Positions 1 to 8,253 of a DNA stretch of 33,924 bases are shown here, one piece after another. The notes under the pieces are model-generated. The model was not told the DNA's origin. It did no database searches and saw only the letters and a program-made list of their open reading frames with translations. The translations under genes and the position numbers were made by a program. This DNA is from Bacteroidia bacterium. Its GTDB lineage: Bacteria; Bacteroidota; Bacteroidia; J057. Location of the stretch: contig JAIBAH010000041.1 in the NCBI GenBank assembly GCA_019695295.1, positions 1-33,924 on the forward strand. The letters are read 5' to 3'. The first letter of the stretch is position 1. Each line of letters starts with the position of its first letter.

Positions 1-22
1 AAAAGTAAAAGAAACTAAAAAT

Positions 23-742
23 ATGAACTTAAGTACTCGATTAAAAGATTTATTATTTGACTTTGTACCTAGCAATCCAGTTCCTAATAAGAAATATTAT
101 AAAGAATTGACGCAGGATATACATGACGCTTTACTTGATATAGGTTCTCATACCCCTGATAATATTAATTGTATAAATCATGTTGTATTTGGTTCTATTA
201 ATGAACGAAGTGAAAAAGCCCAGCTCAAAATTGCACAAAAAAATTTTTTCCTTACAGATGTTTTAAAGTATGTTAAAAGTAAATTGGAGTTTGTAAATTC
301 TGCCAAAGAATATTTACCTGAATTAGAAAATACAGACTTGGTTACTTTTTTTGATGCCACTATCACTTTTTCTCACTATCTAAAAAGAGACCAAACCCTA
401 TATATATTAAATGAAGAATTGAAAAAGGAAACTTACAATATTGAACAAATAAATAGATTTCTTAAAGTTTTTTTTATATCAAAAGGCTTGGCTGATTTGT
501 CCGAAAGTGTTTGTTTTGAAAGAATTAGAGATGAAAATGAAAATAGGGTAAGAGCTGGTATTACAATTAATCATGGCTACTTTGCGTTAGATATAATTCA
601 AGAAATTGAAAATATAGAATGGAAAGATGTTGATTTACTTAGTATTGGTTTAGTTGCCAATGAGATTGATGCAGTAATGAGATTTTTTTCATTGTTCTAT
701 TTAATTTTAGAAGAAGGCATTAATGAATGCTCTCAACCTTAA
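23..742 (+). CDS. Hypothetical protein, A+T-rich accessory gene
   Basis: This 239-residue protein has no signal peptide or membrane segment, so it is probably cytoplasmic. I do not recognise the family and see no catalytic motif. It is mostly helical in character, with charged segments (for example KSKLEFVNSAKEYLPELE around residue 90) and a C-terminal hydrophobic helix rich in Phe and Leu (residues about 208-232). Codon use is strongly A+T-rich, unlike the genes from 4.6 kb onward, which suggests recent acquisition. The first in-frame ATG has an A-rich leader typical of Bacteroidota. The last codons overlap the start of a repeat found again after the next two genes, so the C-terminus may have been altered by whatever placed that repeat. 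The left window edge is only 22 bases away, so an upstream partner gene cannot be seen. Confidence 0.7.
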   Translation: MNLSTRLKDLLFDFVPSNPVPNKKYYKELTQDIHDALLDIGSHTPDNINCINHVVFGSINERSEKAQLKIAQKNFFLTDVLKYVKSKLEFVNSAKEYLPELENTDLVTFFDATITFSHYLKRDQTLYILNEELKKETYNIEQINRFLKVFFISKGLADLSESVCFERIRDENENRVRAGITINHGYFALDIIQEIENIEWKDVDLLSIGLVANEIDAVMRFFSLFYLILEEGINECSQP

Positions 743-834
743 AGATTCTGAAAGGCGAAGTAAAGACTTTAAGGAACGAAGCATTGGCCGACCTAAGCGT
801 TATGGGGGTTGATACGGTTTTGGGGGCAGTTTGA
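731..834 (+). repeat. Dispersed repeat, copy 1 (decayed coding fragment)
   Basis: First of three related + strand copies (others at 1814-1938 and 2941-3065), each beginning at or just after a stop codon. This copy is the only one still open. From the ATG at 727 it reads 35 codons to TGA at 832-834, and the core reads GEVKTLRNEALADLSVMG, then VDTVLGAV. The other copies keep the same words but carry stops and frameshifts. It lacks the 12-base insert that forms the hairpin in copies 2 and 3. Its origin is unknown. I infer the tail of a decayed gene or a mobile-element remnant. Confidence 0.7.
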
Positions 835-1056
835 GTGCTGGGCTTTGAATAGTTTGCGGGGATGAATCTATATTAAAAAAAAATATTTTTGGGGAAAAAT
901 TTGGAGATTTTAGGATGAAGTGTTAAATTTGGGCTTGGGTTGCGGAGTCCTATCTGGGTATTGTCGCAATTGTGCGGAGGAGTAGGGGGTAGGCAGTCTT
1001 CGTTCAACAATAGTTAGAATTATTATTTAATTATTTGATATTTTAAATTAATTATT
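743..1056. other. Gene-free spacer with repeat copy 1
   Basis: No gene of credible length lies here. The left third is repeat copy 1. The rest is G-rich on the + strand (several runs of four or five G) and then becomes extremely A+T-rich over the last 50 bases before the lipoprotein start. I see no clear -7/-33 promoter pair or terminator. Confidence 0.5.
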
Positions 1057-1809
1057 ATGCAAACAACAATTTTAAAAATCGTATTTTGTTTTTTATTATT
1101 TTGGGTGTATAGTTGTGGGAATAATACGACTCCCCCAACTCCCCCAACTTCCAACATTTCTTGTCGTTTACTAAAATTGAATGGAAACGATTTTTACTAT
1201 GATTCTAATCATCAATTAGTAAAAGTAGAACAGCCTAATTATACGGTTTCTTATGTCTATCTTAATAATACAATAAAAGAGAAATATAAAGACAAATTTG
1301 ATCCTGATTCGCTTGAACTTATTCATACTATTAATTCTAACGGAGTTATAACTAATTCCACAGTTTCATATTCAACTTTTAATTTATTTTCTAATGCAAC
1401 ATACTCTTACAATAGTAATGGTTACCTAATAAATGTAGCACAGTCTAGTACTTCCCAAAATTCAATAATAGAATTTACATACAATAATGATAATATAACA
1501 TTCGTTAAAGTAACAAGAACGCCGACTTCTGGAAATGTAGAAATATATGATTTTCAGGTAGAGAATTATAATAATTTTTATAATAGAGCTAACTTTTCGG
1601 ACTTAATCGTTAAGGGACAATACGTAAGTTCTTTATTCCTTATTACTACTAATCTATTTGGGAAGTCTGTTAAAAAAGCAGTAAAAACAACTGAATGTTG
1701 CGGACAAAATTTTGTGTATACCGTGGATAGCGATAGCTCAATTTTAAATGGAACTAGTAGTAGTAATGGATGGGGAGATATAGACGAATTTTCACGAGTA
1801 TGTGACTAA
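1057..1809 (+). CDS. Putative surface lipoprotein
   Basis: A 250-residue lipoprotein precursor. The N-terminus has a Lys, a hydrophobic stretch and a lipobox ending WVYSC, with Cys20 as the lipidation site. A Pro/Thr linker (TPPTPPT) follows. The remainder is rich in Tyr, Asn, Ser and Thr with alternating strands such as DFYYDSNHQLVKVEQ and YSYNSNGYLINV. This resembles the YD-type/DUF4595-like beta-repeat lipoproteins of Bacteroidota. That assignment is by pattern only. Four late cysteines (including ECCGQ) may form disulfides. Codon use is very A+T-rich, like its neighbour upstream. The gene sits between two copies of the dispersed repeat, so the gene plus repeat looks like one unit of a series. 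Confidence 0.75.
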   Translation: MQTTILKIVFCFLLFWVYSCGNNTTPPTPPTSNISCRLLKLNGNDFYYDSNHQLVKVEQPNYTVSYVYLNNTIKEKYKDKFDPDSLELIHTINSNGVITNSTVSYSTFNLFSNATYSYNSNGYLINVAQSSTSQNSIIEFTYNNDNITFVKVTRTPTSGNVEIYDFQVENYNNFYNRANFSDLIVKGQYVSSLFLITTNLFGKSVKKAVKTTECCGQNFVYTVDSDSSILNGTSSSNGWGDIDEFSRVCD

Positions 1810-1813
1810 TTAA

Positions 1814-1938
1814 TCTCCAAACATCAAAGCCTTGACTTCATCCTCCAAAGGTGAAGTCAAGACTTAAAAAAACGAAGCATTGCTGACCTAAACATTATGG
1901 GGATTGAATACAGCTTTGGGAGCTTTTGGGGATTAGCC
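1814..1938 (+). repeat. Dispersed repeat, copy 2, with hairpin
   Basis: Begins 5 bases after the lipoprotein stop. It contains a perfect 10-bp inverted repeat (1831-1840 with 1852-1861, arms CTTGACTTCA/TGAAGTCAAG, 11-base loop). Coding traces match copy 1 (SSKGEVKT, then a stop, then NEAL), with a one-base deletion shared with copy 3. The match to copy 3 runs on to GGGGATTAGCC at 1928-1938. The hairpin could also act as a transcription terminator, although no long T run follows. Confidence 0.75.
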
Positions 1939-2009
1939 TGGGTCAGACAAGCGAGATTTAGCGGCGCAGGTACTCTAAAAATTGTCAAGTAGTAAAATTT
2001 GTAATTGCG

Positions 2010-2043
2010 TTTGCAAAAAATAAAAGAGAAACCCGTATCTTTG
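2010..2043 (+). promoter_or_regulatory. Promoter abutting the Rpn start (leaderless?)
   Basis: TATCTTTG at 2036-2043 is an exact TAnnTTTG -7 element, with TTTG at 2010-2013 (22-base spacing, slightly long). The start codon is at 2048, so transcription would begin at or within a few bases of the ATG, giving a leaderless mRNA. Confidence 0.5.
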
Positions 2044-2047
2044 TACT

Positions 2048-2938
2048 ATGAAAAAGACGAAAAAACTCATACGATTTGACTGGGCGATGAAGAAACTACT
2101 TCGTCATAAGGCAAATTTTGATATTTTGGAAGGCTTTTTGACTGAACTTTTGAACGAAAATATTAAAATTAAGCAGATTTTAGAGAGTGAAGGAAACAAG
2201 GAAACCCAAGATGATAAACACAATCGGGTGGATATGTTGGTTGAGAATGGGAAAGGAGAGTTGGTAATCATTGAAGTACAAAATAGCCAGGAATATGACT
2301 ATTTTCATCGCATTTTGTTTGGGTCATCCAAAGCTGTTACTGAATATATCAAGGAAGGGGAGCCGTATGCTTCTGTAAAAAAAGTGGTTTCAATTACGAT
2401 AGCCTACTTTGATTTGGGGCAAGGCAAGGATTATGTATATCATGGAACAACTTCATTTAAGGGGATTCACAAAAATGATGTATTGGATTTGTCCGACAAG
2501 CAAAGGGAGTTGTATAAAAAAAGAAATGTACATGAAATTTTCCCTGAATACTGGCTGATAAAGGTAAGTAAATTCAGAAATCGAGTGACGGATAAATTAG
2601 ACGAGTGGATTTATTTTTTGAAAAATGGAGAAGTTCAGGAAGGTTTTTCGGCCAAAGGTTTACCCGAAGCAAAGGAAAAGCTAGATGAGATGAAAATGTC
2701 GGAAACAGACCGGAAGGCATACCAAAATTACTTGAAAAGGTTGAGAGATATTGCGAGTGAGCAACATACTAAAATGGCGGATGCGGAGGAGTTGATTAAA
2801 AAAGGTAGAGAGGAGAAAGAATTAGAGGCTGTTATTGGGTTTTATGAAATTGGGGTTGAGCCAACTAAAATAGCGGCAGCTTTAAAAATATCAGTTGAGA
2901 GAACTCTGCAAATAATCGAAAACTACAAAAATAAATAA
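2048..2938 (+). CDS. Rpn family PD-(D/E)XK nuclease / putative transposase
   Basis: A 296-residue protein of the Rpn (recombination-promoting nuclease) / PDDEXK_2 group, known for RecA-independent DNA cleavage and recombination when family members are overproduced. Residues 7-35 (IRFDWAMKKLLRHKANFDILE) are the typical opening of the family in Bacteroidota. The catalytic core is visible as D62 in NRVDMLVENG and E76-x-Q78 in IIEVQNS, the usual ExQ variant of the ExK motif. A helical C-terminal part ends in an HTH-like segment (EPTKIAAALKISVERTL). The family opening supports the start at 2048 over the next Met at codon 14. An exact -7 element lies 4 bases upstream. Repeat copies flank the gene on both sides. 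No terminal inverted repeats or second transposase gene are visible, so it does not look like an intact insertion sequence. Confidence 0.88.
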   Translation: MKKTKKLIRFDWAMKKLLRHKANFDILEGFLTELLNENIKIKQILESEGNKETQDDKHNRVDMLVENGKGELVIIEVQNSQEYDYFHRILFGSSKAVTEYIKEGEPYASVKKVVSITIAYFDLGQGKDYVYHGTTSFKGIHKNDVLDLSDKQRELYKKRNVHEIFPEYWLIKVSKFRNRVTDKLDEWIYFLKNGEVQEGFSAKGLPEAKEKLDEMKMSETDRKAYQNYLKRLRDIASEQHTKMADAEELIKKGREEKELEAVIGFYEIGVEPTKIAAALKISVERTLQIIENYKNK

Positions 2939-2940
2939 AA

Positions 2941-3065
2941 GTCAACCAAAACTAAAGTCTTGACCTCATCCTCCAAAGGTGAAGTCAAGACTTTAAAAAA
3001 CGAAGAATTGCCGACCTAAACATTATGGGAAATGAATACAGTTTTGGAACCTTTGGGGATTAGCC
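2941..3065 (+). repeat. Dispersed repeat, copy 3, with long hairpin
   Basis: Begins 2 bases after the Rpn stop codon. Arms of 15 bases (2954-2968 and 2980-2994) pair at 14 positions around an 11-base loop nearly identical to copy 2. The coding trace reads SSSKGEVKTLKNEELPT and then a stop. Two compensating indels relative to copy 1 restore the frame near the TVLE words. Ends in GGGGATTAGCC as copy 2 does. The stem followed by TTTAAAAAA could serve as a weak terminator for the Rpn gene. Confidence 0.75.
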
Positions 3066-3229
3066 ACGGGCGGATTGTTCTACAATGGGTTGTAGTAGTG
3101 GCTTATTGGGCTTACGAAAAAAATGTAGTAATAAAGGAGTACCCTGAGAAAACAGATTTTTAGTACGGGATAAAAAAGGAACTAAAGTCCGTGTAATTCC
3201 AATTATACGCTAGTTCAAATGCTTGAGAA

Positions 3230-4132
3230 TCACCGAAACCTCAGATAGAAATAATGATAATTAGGACTCAAATCCCAATCTATGTACTGCTCTCTCTCGT
3301 AAGCATAACCTAAAAGGAGATTTTTCGCTATCCGTACCCCCAACTGACCGCCGTATGATACTCTATTAGTTAAAGCTAAAGTAATGGGTTCGCTAAACTT
3401 ATAAAAATCCCCTTTTTGATACATTAGATTCGGACCTATTTCTACCCATTTATAATTCATCAGGAAATTTGTCTGAATATAATGCAAATGATGATGTTTT
3501 TCCTGAAAATAATCTGTAAAAGCAAGTACATTGGGCGTAAAACTTAAATTGGGATTTACCCGAAAAGTATAAGCCCCGGTAAAATATGTCTGAAATGATT
3601 CCCCTTTTAATGGTGACAACCAGGGTAAAATCTGCTGAAAGCTGAGTCCTAAATAGTAACGTTCATGTTTCAGCATTATTCCGGCGTTTAGGTTAGGGTA
3701 GTTTGCAACCTTGTAATAATATCCCTCCCAGACGCTGGATTCTTTTTCCAAATAATTGACTTTTTGCACATAATCTCCTTGCAGTCCTACACTTAAGCGT
3801 AATTTTTCATTGAGCCTGAAAGCCCTTGAGTATTGAAGCCCGAGATAAGCCGAATAGGAAACTCCTAATCCATAAACATTGTTATTTAAAGAAGCTCCAA
3901 AAGCGTTATTTCGCCCCACCTTGAATGAAGCGTCAAAATCCAGACGGGAACCCCCATTAAAAAAAGGAGAACTAAATGAATACCCTAACCCCGTAGTAAA
4001 TTTTTTCTCCATCAATGCACCGGCTGCGGGATTGTAACTGTAAATAAACCGCTGAAAAAAAGGGGAAGCTGCAATCTGCCCAAAGGTATTACCCGCCCAA
4101 AGTATAAAGAGAATCAGCCATAATTTTTTCAT
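3230..4132 (-). CDS. PorP/SprF family type IX secretion membrane protein
   Basis: A 300-residue outer-membrane beta-barrel protein of the PorP/SprF group. Such proteins accompany the type IX secretion and gliding machinery. The signal peptide ends about residue 18 (LWAGNTFGQ). The family hallmark near the N-terminus is FIYSYNPAAGAL (compare YxxNPAxAG). The rest is alternating aromatic strands (YLGLQYSRAFRL, GQLGVRIAKNLLLGYAY), and the C-terminus is aromatic and ends FYLRFR, as expected for a barrel. Length matches the family. It is transcribed alone, away from the + strand VCBS gene. Many T9SS genomes hold a dozen or more PorP paralogues, often beside a large adhesin. The nearest cargo here, at 4636, could be its partner, but that is inference. 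Confidence 0.85.
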   Translation of the reverse strand: MKKLWLILFILWAGNTFGQIAASPFFQRFIYSYNPAAGALMEKKFTTGLGYSFSSPFFNGGSRLDFDASFKVGRNNAFGASLNNNVYGLGVSYSAYLGLQYSRAFRLNEKLRLSVGLQGDYVQKVNYLEKESSVWEGYYYKVANYPNLNAGIMLKHERYYLGLSFQQILPWLSPLKGESFQTYFTGAYTFRVNPNLSFTPNVLAFTDYFQEKHHHLHYIQTNFLMNYKWVEIGPNLMYQKGDFYKFSEPITLALTNRVSYGGQLGVRIAKNLLLGYAYEREQYIDWDLSPNYHYFYLRFR

Positions 4133-4635
4133 GATTTTACTGTATTAAATGTTTGTGCTTTTACTCTCTCCCTTCCAGGCTAAACCCCGATGAAGGGAGG
4201 AGGTTTATATTAAAAAAATCTATGCTTCTTTCGTTGCTGCTGTCAGTGTTCCTTTCTATGGAGAAGGGTTTTACCTTATTTTCCTGAGTAATGCACAAAC
4301 TTAAAAAGAAAATCATTGTTATCCAAATTTATTTTCATATTTTTTATGTACTCTTCAAAAATTATCGTCGGGAAGAAACAATGTACATTACTTATAAATC
4401 AATGACTGTGAGTACCTCCAAAGGGATTTTTTCGTTCATAGAGTGTAGCCGGAATGGGCAAAATCAAGAATGAGGTATTCTTAGAGAGAATTTCCTGAAA
4501 AATGAAACCAAAGAAACGATAAATATTCAGAGGCCTCCCCCAATAATGCCTCTCCAATTGCCACAAATCCTGCCGGAACGGTTTGGAAATTTTGGGATTT
4601 GTACGTAAATTTGTAAAAAAATAGAGATTTATAAA
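4133..4635. other. Divergent intergenic region
   Basis: About 500 bases between the PorP-like gene and the VCBS gene. A perfect 8-bp inverted repeat (CTCCCTTC at 4168-4175, GAAGGGAG at 4192-4199) lies 36 bases upstream of the PorP-like start. A + strand open frame of 60 codons at 4291-4473 has no supporting features. The right end holds the promoter of the VCBS gene. I see nothing else. Confidence 0.5.
4582..4613 (+). promoter_or_regulatory. Promoter of VCBS-kds operon
   Basis: TTTG at 4582-4585, 20 bases, then TAAATTTG at 4606-4613: an exact Bacteroidota -33/-7 pair, 22 bases before the start codon at 4636. It may also drive kdsA and the genes after it, since kdsA begins 2 bases after the VCBS stop codon. 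Confidence 0.75.
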
Positions 4636-6900
4636 ATGAGAAAAAGCATATTTTTTATCTTCCTGATTTTGAGCCTGATAAGTTTATCAGGGCAGAACTT
4701 TCAGTTCTCTAATGAGATTAAAGTGATAAAAACCAACGGCGATACCCTTTTCAGTGCATGGGGAGGAGGGATGAATGCCCCTCAGTTTGGGCAGATGGAT
4801 TTCAATCTGGATGGAAAAAAAGACATCGTAATCTTTGACCGGGCAGACTGGCAATTCACGCCTTACCTCAATGTCTCTCAGCCTGGAGAAAGTAAATACC
4901 GCTATGCTCCGGAATTTAAGACAATCTTTGATACTTGTCAATGTGCTGCCTGGGCTTCTTTTGTGGATTACAACTGTGACGGAAATGAAGATATTTTTTG
5001 TGGTACCACTTCAAGTTTGGTCAAGGTTTTTACCCAAATTCCAATAGGAAATGATAGCGTAGGTTTCCGTCAGGATTATATGGCGGGATTTTTTGGGGTT
5101 TTGCATACTCAGTATGGCTTCGGATACTCAGAGCTGTTTTCTACGATTACCGATATTCCTGCAATTCTGGACGCTGATTTTGATGGAGATACAGATTTTC
5201 TTACTTTTGGGAGTTCCTCCAATTATGTAGAACTTCACAAAAACCTGGCGATGGAAAACTTCGGGAGGTGTGATACGCTGGTACTATTCAATGAGACCGT
5301 TTGCTGGGGACATTTCAGCGAAAACTCTTCGGATAATTCAGCAATTATTCATGATACGCTTATGGGAGGATGTCAGCTCAATGGTTTTCACCCCAATTTT
5401 CGTACCCCTGAGCCTCAGGAAGAAAGACATGCCGGCTCAACAATGCTCGGGCTGGATTTGAATGGCAATAATCTGATAGATATGTTAATCGGAGATATTT
5501 CCTTTAAAGATATTTACGCACTCTATAATAATGCAGGAATTGCCACTCATGCCTACATTGATTCTGTGCAAACCAATTTTCCTCAATACGATGTTCCGGT
5601 AAATCTCAGTTATTTTCCCGGTATCTTTTATCTGGATGTAAACAATAACGGGGTCAAAGATATGGTATTAGCCCCTAATCTCAGGGACGGTTCTGAAAAC
5701 TATCACGCCGTTCAGGTTTACAACAACAACACAGTGGACAATAATCCGGTATTTAAATTCTCCGGAAAAGGCTTTTTACAGGATGAAAATATTGAGTTGG
5801 GTACCAATGCCAATCCCCTGTTCTTTGACCATAATAATGATGGGAAGATGGATATTCTCGTGGGTAATTTCGGGTATTTTGAACCTTCTGATGAAAAATT
5901 CTATTCAGGACTTGCGCTGCTGGAAAATACCGGCTCAGTGGACGTACCTGCCTATACGATTCATACGGATTACCTCTCTTTTCTGGCTGATACTACTTAC
6001 CCTAACCTCAGAAACATCTATCCGGCCTTAGGTGACCTTGACGGAGACGGGGACAAAGATATGCTGTTGGGTAACTCACTGGGAGACCTGTATTACTACA
6101 GAAATGACGGGGGGACAGGAGTTGCAGATTTTCAGTTCGTTGGAACTAAATATCAGTTCATTGATGTAGGGAATAACAGTGCCCCGGTTTTATATGATAT
6201 AGACAACGATCAGGATATGGATTTGTTTATAGGGAATGATGCGGGAAGAATATGGTACTACAAAAACTCCGGCTCTCAAACGACAGCAGTCTTCGATACA
6301 GTTACTAGTTTCTGGGGAAAAATAAAAGTGGGCAATCCGGGCACAAGTGGAAATGCAAAACCTTTCATTGTGGATTATGATAAAGACGGGCAGATGGAAC
6401 TCCTCTTGGGTACGTTTCACGGAGGCATTGAAATCTATGAAAACCTTCCTGCTAACGCCACAGATACACTGACATACGATGGCTTGCTTTTTAACCGGGA
6501 TTTTGGGGCTTTTACCGCTGTTGCGGCGGCTGAAATTGACAGTACCCAGGAATTGGCTTATCTCATCGGGAACTACAAAGGCGGACTTATGCTCTATAAA
6601 GAGCCGTTGGTGCCGGTGGATACCGGAAGCGTAAGTATTGCTCCCAAATCAGATCCCGTATTTGCAATGTATCCGAATCCGGCGGAAGATAAACTATCCA
6701 TTGATTTGTTTCAGCATAGTCTCAAAGAAAAAAAGGTGGAAATTTTTAACCTTCTGGGCCAACTGCGCTTTACTCAAACGTTTTTTACGGACTCCTTTGA
6801 TATTTCCCTTGCCGGATTTCAGGAAGGAATGTATTTCATAAGAATCGAAACATCAGAAGGAGTGGAAACTCAAAGACTGATTGTTCATAATAAAAAATAA
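4636..6900 (+). CDS. T9SS-exported FG-GAP/VCBS repeat protein
   Basis: A 754-residue secreted protein with a signal peptide ending near residue 19 (SLISLSGQ). The body is a beta-propeller of the FG-GAP/VCBS kind. At least nine Asp-rich loops recur: [81 protein letters not shown]. These are calcium-binding loops typical of integrin-like adhesion proteins. The last ~75 residues are a T9SS type A sorting domain, with [21 protein letters not shown] and [12 protein letters not shown], ending LIVHNKK. It is therefore expected on the cell surface or outside the cell. It has its own good promoter and ends 2 bases before kdsA, an unexpected operon partner for a housekeeping LPS gene. The ligand is unknown. 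Confidence 0.9.
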   Translation: MRKSIFFIFLILSLISLSGQNFQFSNEIKVIKTNGDTLFSAWGGGMNAPQFGQMDFNLDGKKDIVIFDRADWQFTPYLNVSQPGESKYRYAPEFKTIFDTCQCAAWASFVDYNCDGNEDIFCGTTSSLVKVFTQIPIGNDSVGFRQDYMAGFFGVLHTQYGFGYSELFSTITDIPAILDADFDGDTDFLTFGSSSNYVELHKNLAMENFGRCDTLVLFNETVCWGHFSENSSDNSAIIHDTLMGGCQLNGFHPNFRTPEPQEERHAGSTMLGLDLNGNNLIDMLIGDISFKDIYALYNNAGIATHAYIDSVQTNFPQYDVPVNLSYFPGIFYLDVNNNGVKDMVLAPNLRDGSENYHAVQVYNNNTVDNNPVFKFSGKGFLQDENIELGTNANPLFFDHNNDGKMDILVGNFGYFEPSDEKFYSGLALLENTGSVDVPAYTIHTDYLSFLADTTYPNLRNIYPALGDLDGDGDKDMLLGNSLGDLYYYRNDGGTGVADFQFVGTKYQFIDVGNNSAPVLYDIDNDQDMDLFIGNDAGRIWYYKNSGSQTTAVFDTVTSFWGKIKVGNPGTSGNAKPFIVDYDKDGQMELLLGTFHGGIEIYENLPANATDTLTYDGLLFNRDFGAFTAVAAAEIDSTQELAYLIGNYKGGLMLYKEPLVPVDTGSVSIAPKSDPVFAMYPNPAEDKLSIDLFQHSLKEKKVEIFNLLGQLRFTQTFFTDSFDISLAGFQEGMYFIRIETSEGVETQRLIVHNKK

Positions 6901-6902
6901 AA

Positions 6903-7691
6903 ATGCCGGAAAATTTATATGCGGAGCTTCGCAAAAAACGCTTCCTGATTGCAGGTCCCTGTGTGATAGAAGGGGAAGACATGATTATGCGTCACGCCGA
7001 AAAAATAGCTGAGATAGCAGATTCCCTTTCGATTCCATACGTCTTTAAGGCTTCATTTGATAAAGCCAACCGCACGGCAAAGGAAGGATTCAGGGGTGGT
7101 GGAATGGAGACGGGACTAAAAATTCTTGAAAAAGTAAAAAAAGAATTTGGGTTATGGATTACAACTGACATCCACGAATCGTGGCAGGCAGCGCCTGTGG
7201 CAGAAGTGGCAGAAATTCTTCAGATTCCGGCTTTCCTGTGTCGTCAAACCGATTTGTTGCTTGCCGCAGCGGAAACCGGCAAAATTGTAAACGTAAAAAA
7301 AGGACAGTTTTTATCCGGTAAAGATATGCTTCACGTCGTAAAAAAACTGGAGTCTTCCGGAAATACCCACATTATGCTCACCGAAAGGGGAACTATGTTT
7401 GGATATAATAACCTGATTGTGGATTTCAGAAATATTCCCGATATGAAGGCCTTTGGATATCCCGTAGTGATGGATGTAACGCATTCCACTCAGCAACCGG
7501 GAGGCTTGGGTGGAAAGAGCGGAGGAAACCGGGAATATGGAATCTATCTCGCCAAAGCTGCAGCGGCAGTAGGAGTGGACGGATTTTTCTTTGAAGTACA
7601 TGAAAATCCCGATGCCGCGCTCTCAGACGGTCCGAATATGGTCTTTATGCAGGATTTTAAACAGGTTCTTACAGAGGTATGGGCAATTTAA
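6903..7691 (+). CDS. kdsA: 3-deoxy-8-phosphooctulonate synthase (KDO-8-P synthase)
   Basis: Condenses phosphoenolpyruvate with D-arabinose 5-phosphate to KDO 8-phosphate, the first committed step of KDO supply for lipopolysaccharide; cytoplasmic. The 262-residue protein shows the family blocks in order: AGPCVIEGE (17-25), [85 protein letters not shown]. Cys20 in AGPC, with the conserved His (DVTHS), Glu (FEVHE) and Asp (ALSDG), marks the metal-dependent class as in Aquifex. The metal-independent E. coli type has Asn at the Cys position. The gene follows the VCBS gene by 2 bases and precedes the YkgJ-type gene by 15. The matching phosphatase (kdsC) is two genes on, so the cluster supplies KDO. 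Confidence 0.97.
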   Translation: MPENLYAELRKKRFLIAGPCVIEGEDMIMRHAEKIAEIADSLSIPYVFKASFDKANRTAKEGFRGGGMETGLKILEKVKKEFGLWITTDIHESWQAAPVAEVAEILQIPAFLCRQTDLLLAAAETGKIVNVKKGQFLSGKDMLHVVKKLESSGNTHIMLTERGTMFGYNNLIVDFRNIPDMKAFGYPVVMDVTHSTQQPGGLGGKSGGNREYGIYLAKAAAAVGVDGFFFEVHENPDAALSDGPNMVFMQDFKQVLTEVWAI

Positions 7692-7706
7692 CAGGAGGAA
7701 CAAAAA

Positions 7707-8225
7707 ATGAACCCGGAACAGATACTTGTATTTATCAAACAGGAGGCCAGACAAAAAGAATCGGAAAATTATACTTTCCGTACTTTTCTCAAACGATTTT
7801 CTGCAAAAGAGATAGATGAAAAACTACATCGAATCGCAAAAGAAGAAACCGAAGCAACAGACTGTACTCAGTGCGGAAATTGCTGTAAAAAACTAATGGC
7901 TTCTCCTGAACCCAAAGCGATAAAAGCCCTGAGTGTTGCTACCGGATGTGATTCTCCCGAAGCGTTCAAGGAAAAATACTTACAGCTGAGTGTTGAAGAT
8001 CAGGTTTATTTTTTCAGGGATTCGCCCTGTCCGCTTCTGAAAGGAAACTGCTGCACACAGTATGAAATACGGCCACAGTCCTGCAGGGATTATCCGAATT
8101 TACACAAACGGGACTTCATCTTCCGGGTACTGTCTGTAATCGGAAACTACGGGATTTGTCCCATTGTCTATCATTCGGTAGAAAGATTAAAAAAAGAAAC
8201 AGGATTCAAATCTTCGAAAATTTAA
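7707..8225 (+). CDS. YkgJ family cysteine-cluster protein
   Basis: A 172-residue cytoplasmic protein with the YkgJ/UPF0153 cysteine pattern. The first cluster is TDCTQCGNCCKKL (Cys53, 56, 59, 60), followed by SPCPLLKGNCCTQY (Cys108, 115, 116), RPQSCRDYP (Cys126) and GICP (Cys151). The family is thought to bind zinc or an iron-sulfur centre; its biochemical role is unsettled. The start is supported by an unusually good Shine-Dalgarno sequence, AGGAGG, 8 bases before the ATG; most genes of this phylum lack one. It lies between kdsA (15-base gap) and the kdsC fusion (28-base gap), clearly in one operon. That suggests, without proof, a link to envelope or KDO metabolism. Confidence 0.9.
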   Translation: MNPEQILVFIKQEARQKESENYTFRTFLKRFSAKEIDEKLHRIAKEETEATDCTQCGNCCKKLMASPEPKAIKALSVATGCDSPEAFKEKYLQLSVEDQVYFFRDSPCPLLKGNCCTQYEIRPQSCRDYPNLHKRDFIFRVLSVIGNYGICPIVYHSVERLKKETGFKSSKI

Positions 8226-8253
8226 CACGATAATCACCCCCGAAAAATACAAT

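Noticed and set aside
2048-2938. Intact insertion sequence around the Rpn gene
   Set aside because: The flanking repeats are direct, not inverted, and no target duplication is seen; Rpn genes are usually not bounded by inverted repeats.
731-3065. Classical integron attC sites
   Set aside because: The repeats lack GTTRRRY/RYYYAAC core sites and pair only locally, not end to end; no integron integrase is visible.
4291-4473. Open frame of 60 codons before the VCBS gene
   Set aside because: No signal peptide, no family pattern and no promoter; composition looks like translated non-coding A+T-rich DNA.
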